Shown: piece after piece, positions 1 through 5,416 of the stretch
How the letters are laid out: the number at the start of each line of letters is the position of its first letter
Position numbering within the stretch: position 1 is the first letter of the stretch
Assembly (NCBI GenBank): GCA_050260935.1
Contig: JBLNCU010000216.1
Coordinates: forward strand, 1 to 8,417
Length of the DNA: 8,417 bases
Source of the DNA: UBA8346 sp050260935
Lineage (GTDB): Bacteria > Bacillota > UBA4882 > UBA8346
Direction: 5' to 3'
Program-made: the position numbers and the translations under genes
Notes under the pieces: model-generated
The model's input: the letters and a program-made list of their open reading frames with translations, nothing else
Databases searched by the model: none
Told to the model about the DNA's origin: nothing

Positions 1-84
1 GTGATGCCGAAATATATAATAAAGGTTAAAAAAATACACCGTTATTTCCGATACACCCCAACAACCCTTCCTCCTTTTTCTTGT

Positions 85-109
85 CCGCCTGTAAAAGGCG
101 GCTTTTTTT
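85..109 (+). terminator. Rho-independent terminator of an upstream rightward gene
   Basis: A perfect 6-bp stem, CCGCCT (85-90) with AGGCGG (96-101), has a 5-nt loop and is followed by C and seven T's (103-109). The T-tract is on the plus strand only; read leftward the hairpin is followed by purines. It therefore terminates a rightward transcript entering from the left edge. That gene could end in the first 29 bases: one frame reads DAEIYNKG followed by TAA at 27-29, and another has TGA at 2-4. The window does not say which. No terminator with a T-tract in the right direction is visible for the leftward cluster ending at 127. Confidence 0.85.
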
Positions 110-126
110 AATTATTCTTTAGGGGA

Positions 127-486
127 TTAATCAACCTTTTTTCCGGGAGCGTGAGTTGCCTGTAAATAAAGATGAAATAGCCATTCTCCAAGGGCCAACA
201 CCAAAGCCGTAACCCAAACCCCACCGCTGGTTAATACAAAATGGGGCAGGGCCTTCATCATCAGCCAGATAACCGCCGCCGCCAAAACGAAATCGGCGAT
301 TAACGCCGGCATGTTTCCGTATTTCGGTAATATCCATAAATCTCCGGCGATATAACTTAAAAGTACCAGGATTATTCCTGTTACTATGGTTTGGGTCCAG
401 GTGCTTTTACCGAAGATAGGAATTAATAAAAAAAGAATTATTAAGGTTAAAGCTGTTTTCATTAAAAGATTGAGCGTGTTTTTCAT
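127..486 (-). CDS. DUF2512 (YndM-like) small integral membrane protein
   Basis: This 119-residue protein has four hydrophobic segments (about 8-26, 33-53, 61-78 and 88-110) and a short basic C-terminal tail, so it should sit in the cytoplasmic membrane. The motif GDLWILPKYGN (48-58) followed by ADF (64-66) is typical of DUF2512, the family of Bacillus subtilis YndM, which occurs mainly in spore-forming Firmicutes. Its molecular role is unknown. The ATG start is supported by AAGGAG on the minus strand at 499-494, seven bases upstream; this site overlaps the stop codon of the preceding gene, suggesting translational coupling. It is the last gene of the leftward cluster. The family call rests on remembered motifs, not on a search. 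Confidence 0.82.
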   Translation of the reverse strand: MKNTLNLLMKTALTLIILFLLIPIFGKSTWTQTIVTGIILVLLSYIAGDLWILPKYGNMPALIADFVLAAAVIWLMMKALPHFVLTSGGVWVTALVLALGEWLFHLYLQATHAPGKKVD

Positions 487-497
487 TGGAAATCTCC

Positions 498-839
498 TTA
501 TTTTAATTTGGCATTTACCGGATTGACAAAAGCGGTTAAGACGGCAATAATGGCGGCCGCTAGCAAAGCTCCTCCCAGAGGTACGTGGCCCCCTTCAATG
601 GCCAAAGTTACCGTGAAAAGTACGGCGGTGGAAACCAAAAAACCCAAGATGGCTACTCCAAGACGGTTTGAGACTTTTCCCAGCGTCAGCTCGACCAGCA
701 ACTCGCCCATGAATATTAAAACCGACAACCCAATGACCCAGGATACGGTAAGGGCGCTAAATCCGGGCACATAATAACCAATGGTATATAAGACCACCAA
801 TGGAATTAAAAGCTGTAATCCCCATTTCAACCATTTCAA
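498..839 (-). CDS. Small four-helix membrane protein, holin-like (YvlD / phage holin 4 type)
   Basis: This 113-residue, very hydrophobic protein has four predicted membrane segments (about 6-24, 30-50, 60-80 and 88-105) and a short charged tail. Size and layout resemble the small YvlD-like proteins annotated as 'phage holin family' (PF04020), especially the last helix with its PLGGALLAAAII stretch, but the similarity is weak and no function should be assumed. The start is TTG; no ATG is available before residue 44, and a good ribosome binding site (GAAGGGAG) lies eight bases upstream. It sits 64 bp downstream of the LysM/SleB-type hydrolase gene and 11 bp upstream of the DUF2512 gene on the same strand, so the three are probably co-transcribed at least in part. 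Confidence 0.65.
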   Translation of the reverse strand: MKWLKWGLQLLIPLVVLYTIGYYVPGFSALTVSWVIGLSVLIFMGELLVELTLGKVSNRLGVAILGFLVSTAVLFTVTLAIEGGHVPLGGALLAAAIIAVLTAFVNPVNAKLK

Positions 840-847
840 GGTAAATA

Positions 848-855
848 CTCCCTTC
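848..855 (-). promoter_or_regulatory. Ribosome binding site that fixes a TTG start
   Basis: Read on the minus strand this is GAAGGGAG, followed by eight bases and then TTG at 839-837. No ATG or GTG lies at a suitable distance, so this site is the main reason for accepting the TTG start of the holin-like gene. Confidence 0.7.
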
Positions 856-856
856 T

Positions 857-884
857 ATTATCTACATGAAATGTATTCAACCAA
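857..884 (-). promoter_or_regulatory. Weak candidate sigma-A-type promoter for the two membrane-protein genes
   Basis: On the minus strand TTGGTT (884-879) and GATAAT (862-857) are 16 bases apart, giving a good -10 and a poor -35. It lies in the 64-bp gap between the hydrolase gene and the holin-like gene. The gap holds no strong terminator, only an AT-only 5-bp hairpin at 883-896. An internal promoter is possible but unproven; read-through from the hydrolase gene is equally likely. Confidence 0.25.
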
Positions 885-903
885 GATTATTATCTTTACA
901 GAT

Positions 904-1503
904 TCAAATAGCAAATACATGATTGCCAATCCGGTTGATTATTCTTCGGGCCCACATCCACGGGCTGCTGGTTTTAGAGGGATTAAAAAAATAGATGGCT
1001 CCTCCGGAAGGATCCCAGCCGCTGATAGCGTCTTGGGCCGCTTTCTGACATTCCGCGCTTGCTTCTTGATTGATTATTCCATTGCTTACGGATTCAAAGG
1101 CGCCCGGTTGATAAATTATCCCGGCGATTGTCTTCGGAAATTTCGGATCTTGAATCCGGTTCATAACCACGCCCCCGACGGCTACCTTGCCGATATATGG
1201 TTCAGAACCGGCTTCCCCTTGAATTAAATGGGCCAACAGGTTCACATTTCCCGAAGACGGAGTGGGAGCGGCAACCCGGCTAGTAGCGGTAGGAATTATT
1301 ATTTTTTGACCGATTCGCAAGCTCCAGCCCAGACCGTTTCGATTTCTGATATCGTCGACCGTTAACCCGGTTTTTTTGGCGATAGTAAAGAGCGTATCGC
1401 CTCGCTGCACAGTATAAGTCCAATCAGCCTGGCTCACCTCTAAAAAAAACAGACTGCTTGCCATAGCGGTTAAGAGGATTATCAAAACTAAGACCGGCTT
1501 CAT
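904..1503 (-). CDS. LysM domain + SleB-type cell wall hydrolase (spore cortex-lytic enzyme family), exported
   Basis: This 199-residue protein begins with a signal peptide (basic start, hydrophobic core about 3-22, possible cleavage after SQA at 24-26). One LysM peptidoglycan-binding domain follows (about 29-71, with YTVQRGDTLFTIAKK and the end RIGQKIIIP). After a short Ala/Pro/Ser linker comes a Hydrolase_2 domain (SleB/CwlJ family, about 87-199). The GEA motif at 96-98 carries the family's conserved catalytic Glu (E97), and the VAVGGVVMNR segment that normally follows is present. Family members are lytic transglycosylase-like enzymes that degrade spore cortex during germination, although some act on vegetative walls. 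SleB itself has a different N-terminal binding domain, so LysM makes this a relative and not clearly the orthologue. The ATG has an AAAGGGTGAT-type ribosome binding site. It is the first gene of a leftward cluster with two membrane proteins. Confidence 0.9.
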   Translation of the reverse strand: MKPVLVLIILLTAMASSLFFLEVSQADWTYTVQRGDTLFTIAKKTGLTVDDIRNRNGLGWSLRIGQKIIIPTATSRVAAPTPSSGNVNLLAHLIQGEAGSEPYIGKVAVGGVVMNRIQDPKFPKTIAGIIYQPGAFESVSNGIINQEASAECQKAAQDAISGWDPSGGAIYFFNPSKTSSPWMWARRIINRIGNHVFAI

Positions 1504-1536
1504 TTACATCACCCTTTACTAAAATATATCGTTAGA

Positions 1537-1565
1537 TAGTATAATAATTTTTTCTTAGGCTATCC
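1537..1565 (-). promoter_or_regulatory. Possible forespore (sigma-G-like) promoter of the SleB-type gene
   Basis: On the minus strand GGATA (1565-1561) is followed after 17 bases by TATACTA (1543-1537), 33 bases before the ATG. Sigma-G promoters are roughly GHATR, 17-18 bases, CATWHTA, so each element differs by one base. Cortex-lytic genes are classically sigma-G dependent, which fits the product. The -10 also contains TATACT and could serve sigma-A, but no good TTGACA-like -35 is present at the right distance. Confidence 0.35.
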
Positions 1566-1669
1566 CTCTTTTATAGAAAAATCTTTTGCTTTGCCTGTAT
1601 TTTCTTAGAGGAGTAATAAAAGGAATAACGAAAAAGGCAATATACATAAAAAGGAGCGATTAGTCATCT

Positions 1670-2827
1670 ATGAAAAAAGTGCCTGTTCTAATCATTGCTT
1701 TTCTTTTGTTGAGCCTTTTCCTAACCTTGGCGCTGGCCGAAAAAGCCATCTTCTCCAAGCCGCACTCCCCCAAAGAGCAAATTCTTTCGCCAGCAGTCAC
1801 CGCTACAACCACCCAAAAGCCGGCCGACTCTACCGACCTACCCTCAAAAACACCCCTCGCAGTTCCATCCCGACTGGTTGGCGCTTACAGCACCTCCTGG
1901 GTGGCCGGTTCCAAAAGAATGGAGCAGATCATCCAATTCATTAAAGATTCTGGCATTAACGCCGTGGTTATCGATTTGAAGGATGACACCGGAACTATTA
2001 GCTATCCCTCAGCCGTGCCTTTGGCAAAAGAAATCGGCGCCGGTTCCAAGCGGATAGCCAACTTAAAAGAGTTGGTCTCCAGATTGCGCCAGGAAAAAAT
2101 CTATGCCATAGCCCGGATTGTAGTCTTTAAGGATCCGTTGTTGGCACGAAAGCATCCTGAAATCGCCGTTCTGGATAAAAACGGCGGCTTATGGAGAGAC
2201 CGTAAAGGGATGATCTGGGTTGATCCGCATAACCGGCAGGTTTGGAAGTATAATTTGGATATTGCCAAAGAAGCGGTAAATATGGGATTTTCCGAGGTTC
2301 AATTTGATTATGTCCGTTTTTTAAGCGACGGTAAAATCAGTAATTGCGTATATCCTTTCTCCAAAGGTGAACTGAAAGAGGATGTAATCAGCAATTTCCT
2401 GTCCTATGCCAAAAAAGACCTTAACACCTTGGGTGCACCTTTATCAGCCGATATCTTCGGCCTGGCGTTATCGGTTCCGGATGACTTGAACATCGGCCAA
2501 AAGTTGGAAAAAATAGCTAATTCGGTTGATTATATCTCCCCGATGATCTATCCTTCCCATTATCCGAAAGGTTCTTTCGGATTTTCCGACCCGGACGGCC
2601 ATCCCTACGAAGTAGTGGCCAAGGCCCTGCAGGATGGAAACAAACGGCTGAAAAATTGCAGCGCCAAGCTTCGCCCCTGGATCCAAGATTTCTCGCTGGG
2701 GCATTCATACGGCCGTCAACAAATGGCTGAACAGATTAAAGCTTTGGAGGACAATGGAATCCACGATTTTCTCTTGTGGAACCCCAGCAACCGGTATGAA
2801 CTGTCTAAATACCCGAGTTTAAGATAA
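1670..2827 (+). CDS. Exported DUF4015 putative glycoside hydrolase (TIM barrel)
   Basis: This 385-residue protein has an N-terminal signal peptide or anchor (hydrophobic core about 4-23, possible cleavage after ALA at 21-23). A Thr/Pro/Ser/Lys-rich linker (about 28-66) leads to a single TIM-barrel-like domain of the DUF4015 family (about 68-380). Diagnostic blocks are INAVVIDLKDD (96-106), AIARIVVFKDP (146-156), WVDPHNRQVW (183-192), EVQFDYVRF (209-217), SADIFGLA (259-266), DYISPMIYPSHY (287-298) and DFLLWNPSNRY (366-376). Acidic residues at strand ends (D102, D105, D213, D261) are candidate catalytic or substrate-binding positions. The family is distantly related to glycoside hydrolases; the substrate is unknown, and a polysaccharide of the cell or spore envelope is a guess. 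There is no SLH or cell-wall-binding repeat. AAGGAG lies 13 bases before the ATG, which is rather far, but no better in-frame start exists. The gene has its own terminator, so it is probably monocistronic. Confidence 0.87.
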   Translation: MKKVPVLIIAFLLLSLFLTLALAEKAIFSKPHSPKEQILSPAVTATTTQKPADSTDLPSKTPLAVPSRLVGAYSTSWVAGSKRMEQIIQFIKDSGINAVVIDLKDDTGTISYPSAVPLAKEIGAGSKRIANLKELVSRLRQEKIYAIARIVVFKDPLLARKHPEIAVLDKNGGLWRDRKGMIWVDPHNRQVWKYNLDIAKEAVNMGFSEVQFDYVRFLSDGKISNCVYPFSKGELKEDVISNFLSYAKKDLNTLGAPLSADIFGLALSVPDDLNIGQKLEKIANSVDYISPMIYPSHYPKGSFGFSDPDGHPYEVVAKALQDGNKRLKNCSAKLRPWIQDFSLGHSYGRQQMAEQIKALEDNGIHDFLLWNPSNRYELSKYPSLR

Positions 2828-2846
2828 ATCTTCATTAGCAATATTC

Positions 2847-2879
2847 AAAGCCAGGACAACTCCCCCGGCTTTTTCTTTA
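2847..2879 (+). terminator. Rho-independent terminator after the DUF4015 gene
   Basis: AAAGCC (2847-2852) pairs with GGCTTT (2867-2872), with an inner GG/CC extension possible. The T-rich tract TTTTTCTTT runs through 2879. It starts 20 bases after the TAA stop, which supports a monocistronic transcript for the DUF4015 gene. Confidence 0.72.
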
Positions 2880-3041
2880 ACTGAGGCTATACCCGAAACC
2901 TTCTTTATAACCTACCCGCCATAATAATAAAGGCAAGCGACGACCAACGATCGCTCCTCATCGACCCCCCTTTTAAAGACCCGGTAAATAATGGTTCTAG
3001 CCTTTTTCCTTTTTTCATAAAAAAGATAAGGGGTTTATTTA

Positions 3042-3425
3042 ATGCGCAAAATTATTTTTTTTACTCTCATACTTATGGCCTATAACTTTTTCCTTTTAAT
3101 CCTTCCGGTGGTATTTTTTATATGCAGTCTAAGTTTTTCCCGGGATAGCTTGCTTAATGCGTTTCCTTGGTTTTATGGACTGCTGGCCCTCTTTAGTCCG
3201 GTTTTGGCCATAGTTTTAGGTTACCGGAGCGGCCGATATAAAATCCGGTTTCCCTGGTTGTCTCCTATTCTCATTAGTTGGGGGGGTTTTTTACCGCTTT
3301 TATTTTTTTACGCGCTGTTAAACTCGGTTTGGAATTTAACGGATTATTGTTTGCTCTTTTTTTTCCCGGTTTCACTGGGTCTGCTGGCTGATTTGGCGGT
3401 CTGGATCCGCAACTATTGGTGGTAG
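3042..3425 (+). CDS. Hypothetical small integral membrane protein
   Basis: This 127-residue protein, which I do not recognise, has four strongly hydrophobic segments (about 7-30, 42-61, 72-94 and 103-121), a basic loop (YRSGRYKIR, 61-69) and a Trp-rich C-terminus ending WIRNYWW. The ATG is preceded at eight bases by a TAAGGGG ribosome-binding-like site. A 7-bp T/A hairpin (3009-3025) lies just before that site. The 3' end overlaps the leftward glycosylase reading frame by 152 bp. The varied use of codons for hydrophobic residues, the membrane-protein layout and the ribosome binding site favour a real gene over a chance T-rich frame. No operon partner is evident: the gene upstream ends in a terminator and the next gene is convergent. 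Confidence 0.6.
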   Translation: MRKIIFFTLILMAYNFFLLILPVVFFICSLSFSRDSLLNAFPWFYGLLALFSPVLAIVLGYRSGRYKIRFPWLSPILISWGGFLPLLFFYALLNSVWNLTDYCLLFFFPVSLGLLADLAVWIRNYWW

Positions 3426-4101
3426 TTTGGTCGGCAAGGCTGTTTTTATAATGGCAAATTTCTTTTAAAGGGCAAGGGAGGCAGTCCGGGTTGGTATGGC
3501 AGAACCGGTTTCCCAAATGGTCAATCAAAGCATGAAACTCATTATAGAGCTGAACCTCGGCCGGAAGATTGGCCGTAAAAAATTCCTGTAATTTTTGATA
3601 GGAAATTTTTTCAGGGGTGAAACCCAAGCGCCAAAAGATCCGCCTGGTATATTCATCGACCACAAAAACAGGCAACCCGCCGGCATAGAGTAGAATGGAA
3701 TCAACCGTCTCCGGACCTAAACCATAAACAGCCAATAATTTTTTCCTTAAAGGGATAAGCTCCTCCTTAAAAAGCCGTTCTAAACTACCTTGATACTCAT
3801 CGACTAGAAACCGGATCAGCGCTTGCAGTTTCTTAGTCTTCATTTTAAAATAACGGGTCGGTCTTAAAAGTTCTTCTAATTCTGCGGTTGATGAATGATA
3901 GATTTTTTCCGGCGACATCAAACCGCGCTGCTCCAAATTGGCGATGGCTTTTTGAACATTCCGCCAAGCGACGGCCTGAGTCAACACTGCGCCAACCATG
4001 ACTTCGAAGGGAGTTTTTGCCGGCCACCAATGGCGGGGGCCGAAAGCATTCAATAAATTCCTATAGATATCAAGCATTTTTGGGGGATTATCCGGGGTCA
4101 T
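3274..4101 (-). CDS. Endonuclease III-like HhH-GPD DNA glycosylase (COG2231 type) with 4Fe-4S motif
   Basis: This protein is 275 residues from the ATG at 4101. AAAGGAG lies nine bases upstream; a TTG at 4104 would add only one residue. Residues about 8-220 form an endonuclease III-type fold: FEVMVGAVLTQAVAWRNVQ (32-50), the helix-hairpin-helix YGLGPETVDSILLYA (126-140), the catalytic-type Asp in FVVDEYTRR (D149), and an iron-sulphur loop with C201, C207, C210 and C216 (C-x5-C-x2-C-x5-C). The position of the lyase Lys of endonuclease III (GxGxK) is Glu (E131), as in the MagIII/COG2231 branch. A monofunctional base-excision glycosylase, for instance for alkylated purines, is therefore more likely than the classical bifunctional enzyme. 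Residues 221-275 are a low-complexity Lys/Asn/Pro tail encoded mostly antisense to the neighbouring membrane protein gene; typical relatives end soon after the Fe-S loop. Confidence 0.85.
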   Translation of the reverse strand: MTPDNPPKMLDIYRNLLNAFGPRHWWPAKTPFEVMVGAVLTQAVAWRNVQKAIANLEQRGLMSPEKIYHSSTAELEELLRPTRYFKMKTKKLQALIRFLVDEYQGSLERLFKEELIPLRKKLLAVYGLGPETVDSILLYAGGLPVFVVDEYTRRIFWRLGFTPEKISYQKLQEFFTANLPAEVQLYNEFHALIDHLGNRFCHTNPDCLPCPLKEICHYKNSLADQTTTNSCGSRPPNQPADPVKPGKKRANNNPLNSKPSLTARKKIKAVKNPPN

Positions 4102-4159
4102 CAATAAATTCTCCTTTATAATTTTCCAGTTGCCAAGCGCCGTTTTAATATAGGCTGAC

Positions 4160-4187
4160 TTGATTTGAGAAGAAGGATTTTTCTAAT
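4160..4187 (+). promoter_or_regulatory. Candidate sigma-A-type promoter of the gcv operon
   Basis: TTGATT (4160-4165) and TCTAAT (4182-4187) are 16 bases apart, matching 4/6 and 5/6 of the consensus. Transcription would start near 4194, giving a leader of about 125 bases with the hairpin terminator in its second half. It is the best pair I can see in this spacer, but AT-rich DNA gives such matches by chance. Confidence 0.4.
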
Positions 4188-4230
4188 TTTTACCGAAATA
4201 ATACAAATGAGGATACACTTTTGTAACTAA

Positions 4231-4289
4231 ACAGGGTAAGAGGCGCAAGCGTCGCCACGCGTGCGAACTCTCTGCCCTGTTCTTTTTTA
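4231..4289 (+). terminator. Long leader hairpin with U-tract upstream of gcvT (putative attenuator)
   Basis: ACAGGG (4231-4236) pairs with CCCTGT (4275-4280). The stem continues through a T-G and an A-T pair, a one-base bulge, and GAG/CTC. An upper arm pairs GCGC (4243-4246) with GTGC (4261-4264) and GCG (4249-4251) with CGC (4258-4260) around a 6-base loop. A TTCTTTTTT tract (4281-4288) follows, so it has all parts of an intrinsic terminator in the rightward direction. No rightward gene lies directly upstream, since the neighbour is convergent, so the RNA it would stop is the gcvT leader itself. This suggests conditional termination of the operon. The sensor is not recognisable. Confidence 0.75.
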
Positions 4290-4318
4290 ATTCATAATTT
4301 AAACGAAAGGAGACAAAA

Positions 4319-5416
4319 ATGCAAACCCCACTTTTCCCGATTTACCAAAAGTATCAAGCAAAAGTGATTGACTTTCATGGCTGGGATTTACCGGTTCAAT
4401 TCAGCGGGATTATTCAGGAGCATCATACAGTCCGCCGCCAAGTGGGTTTATTTGATGTTTCCCATATGGGAGAAATCTTAGTGGAGGGCCTCCAGGCTGC
4501 TCCCTTTCTGGATTACGTTTTAACCAACCGCATAGCCACCTTAAAACCGGGGCACATACGCTACTCGCCCTTATGTTTGGAAAGCGGCGGCACTATTGAC
4601 GATTTGCTGGTTTACTGTTTTAGCGAAACAAAATACCTTTTAGTGGTGAACGCCTCGAATATCCAAACCGATTTTGACTGGCTGGTAAAACAAAGCCGCT
4701 CCTTTACCGTTTCGATCACCAACATTTCTGAGGATACGGCCCAACTAGCCATCCAAGGCCCGAACGCTCTGGCGCTACTAAGTGGTTTAATCCGGTATCC
4801 GCTGACGGAAATTAAATATTACCAATTTGTGCCTGAAGTTAGGCTGGATTCGATTCCGGCCTTGCTGTCACGAACAGGATATACCGGTGAAGATGGATTT
4901 GAGATCTATTTAAAGCCCGAAGATGCCGTTTTAGCCTGGGAATTATTAATGAGTAGCGGGGCTCCCCTGGGAATTAAACCGGTCGGACTTGGGGCCAGAG
5001 ACACCTTACGGTTTGAAGCCGGTCTTCCTTTATACGGCAACGAACTAACCACCAGTATATCTCCAATAGCGGCTGGATTGGAACGGTTTGTTAAATTTGA
5101 TAAACCCGATTTTATCGGCAAAACTTCCTTACTGGAGGAAAAGCTCAAGGGTGGCCCGGCTCATTTAACCGGCTTGGAAATGGCCGACCGGGGAATCCCC
5201 CGCTCGGGCTGTCGAATTTTCAAGGAGAATCGCCAGATTGGTTTTGTTACTTCCGGTAATTATTGCCCTTCCCTGGATAAAAATATGGCCATGATCATGA
5301 TCAACCAATCCCGGGAAAACCCGGATCCGGAATTCCAAATTGAAATCAGGGGCAAGTTGCTTACTGCGAAAGAAGCTAGACTCCCCTTTTATGCCCGGAC
5401 GAAAGGAGGAAATTGA
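4319..5416 (+). CDS. gcvT: Aminomethyltransferase, glycine cleavage system T-protein
   Basis: This cytoplasmic enzyme takes the aminomethyl group from lipoylated H-protein, releases ammonia and forms 5,10-methylene-tetrahydrofolate. The 365 residues match the usual family length. Characteristic blocks are GWDLPVQFSGIIQEH (21-35), GLFDVSHMGEI (43-53), GGTIDDLLVY (90-99) with the acidic pair that includes the folate-site Asp, VVNASN (109-114), RTGYTGEDGFEIY (185-197) and GARDTLRFEAGLPLYGNEL (225-243), plus the C-terminal barrel domain with GFVTSGNYCPSL (308-319). The ATG has AAAGGAG six bases upstream. It is first in the gcvT-gcvPA-gcvPB operon, as in Bacillus; many Clostridia place gcvH directly after gcvT. 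The preceding leader contains a terminator-like hairpin. The assignment is secure; nothing in the protein looks degraded. Confidence 0.97.
   Translation: MQTPLFPIYQKYQAKVIDFHGWDLPVQFSGIIQEHHTVRRQVGLFDVSHMGEILVEGLQAAPFLDYVLTNRIATLKPGHIRYSPLCLESGGTIDDLLVYCFSETKYLLVVNASNIQTDFDWLVKQSRSFTVSITNISEDTAQLAIQGPNALALLSGLIRYPLTEIKYYQFVPEVRLDSIPALLSRTGYTGEDGFEIYLKPEDAVLAWELLMSSGAPLGIKPVGLGARDTLRFEAGLPLYGNELTTSISPIAAGLERFVKFDKPDFIGKTSLLEEKLKGGPAHLTGLEMADRGIPRSGCRIFKENRQIGFVTSGNYCPSLDKNMAMIMINQSRENPDPEFQIEIRGKLLTAKEARLPFYARTKGGN

Noticed and set aside
1..109. Open frame from 4 to 109 starting ATGCCGAAATAT
   Set aside because: It would run through the terminator hairpin and T-tract, has no ribosome binding site in the window and no recognisable content.
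508..774. An 88-codon rightward open frame inside the holin-like gene
   Set aside because: It is fully antisense to a membrane protein whose own start and ribosome binding site are convincing; the low-complexity Lys/Thr/Pro content is typical of an antisense frame.
781..1227. A 148-codon rightward open frame antisense to the SleB-type and holin-like genes
   Set aside because: It lies opposite two well-supported genes, has no recognisable domain or ribosome binding site, and its composition is that of an antisense shadow.
2900..2966. Imperfect inverted repeats in the 2828-3041 spacer (for example AGCGA with TCGCT near 2937-2955)
   Set aside because: The matches are short, with mismatches or no functional context; nothing distinguishes them from chance. 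Apart from the DUF4015 terminator I see nothing supported in this spacer.
4194..4290. Glycine or tetrahydrofolate riboswitch in the gcvT leader
   Set aside because: The conserved cores of both classes are absent; only a short CTCTC-like match is present, and the region is shorter than a tandem glycine aptamer.
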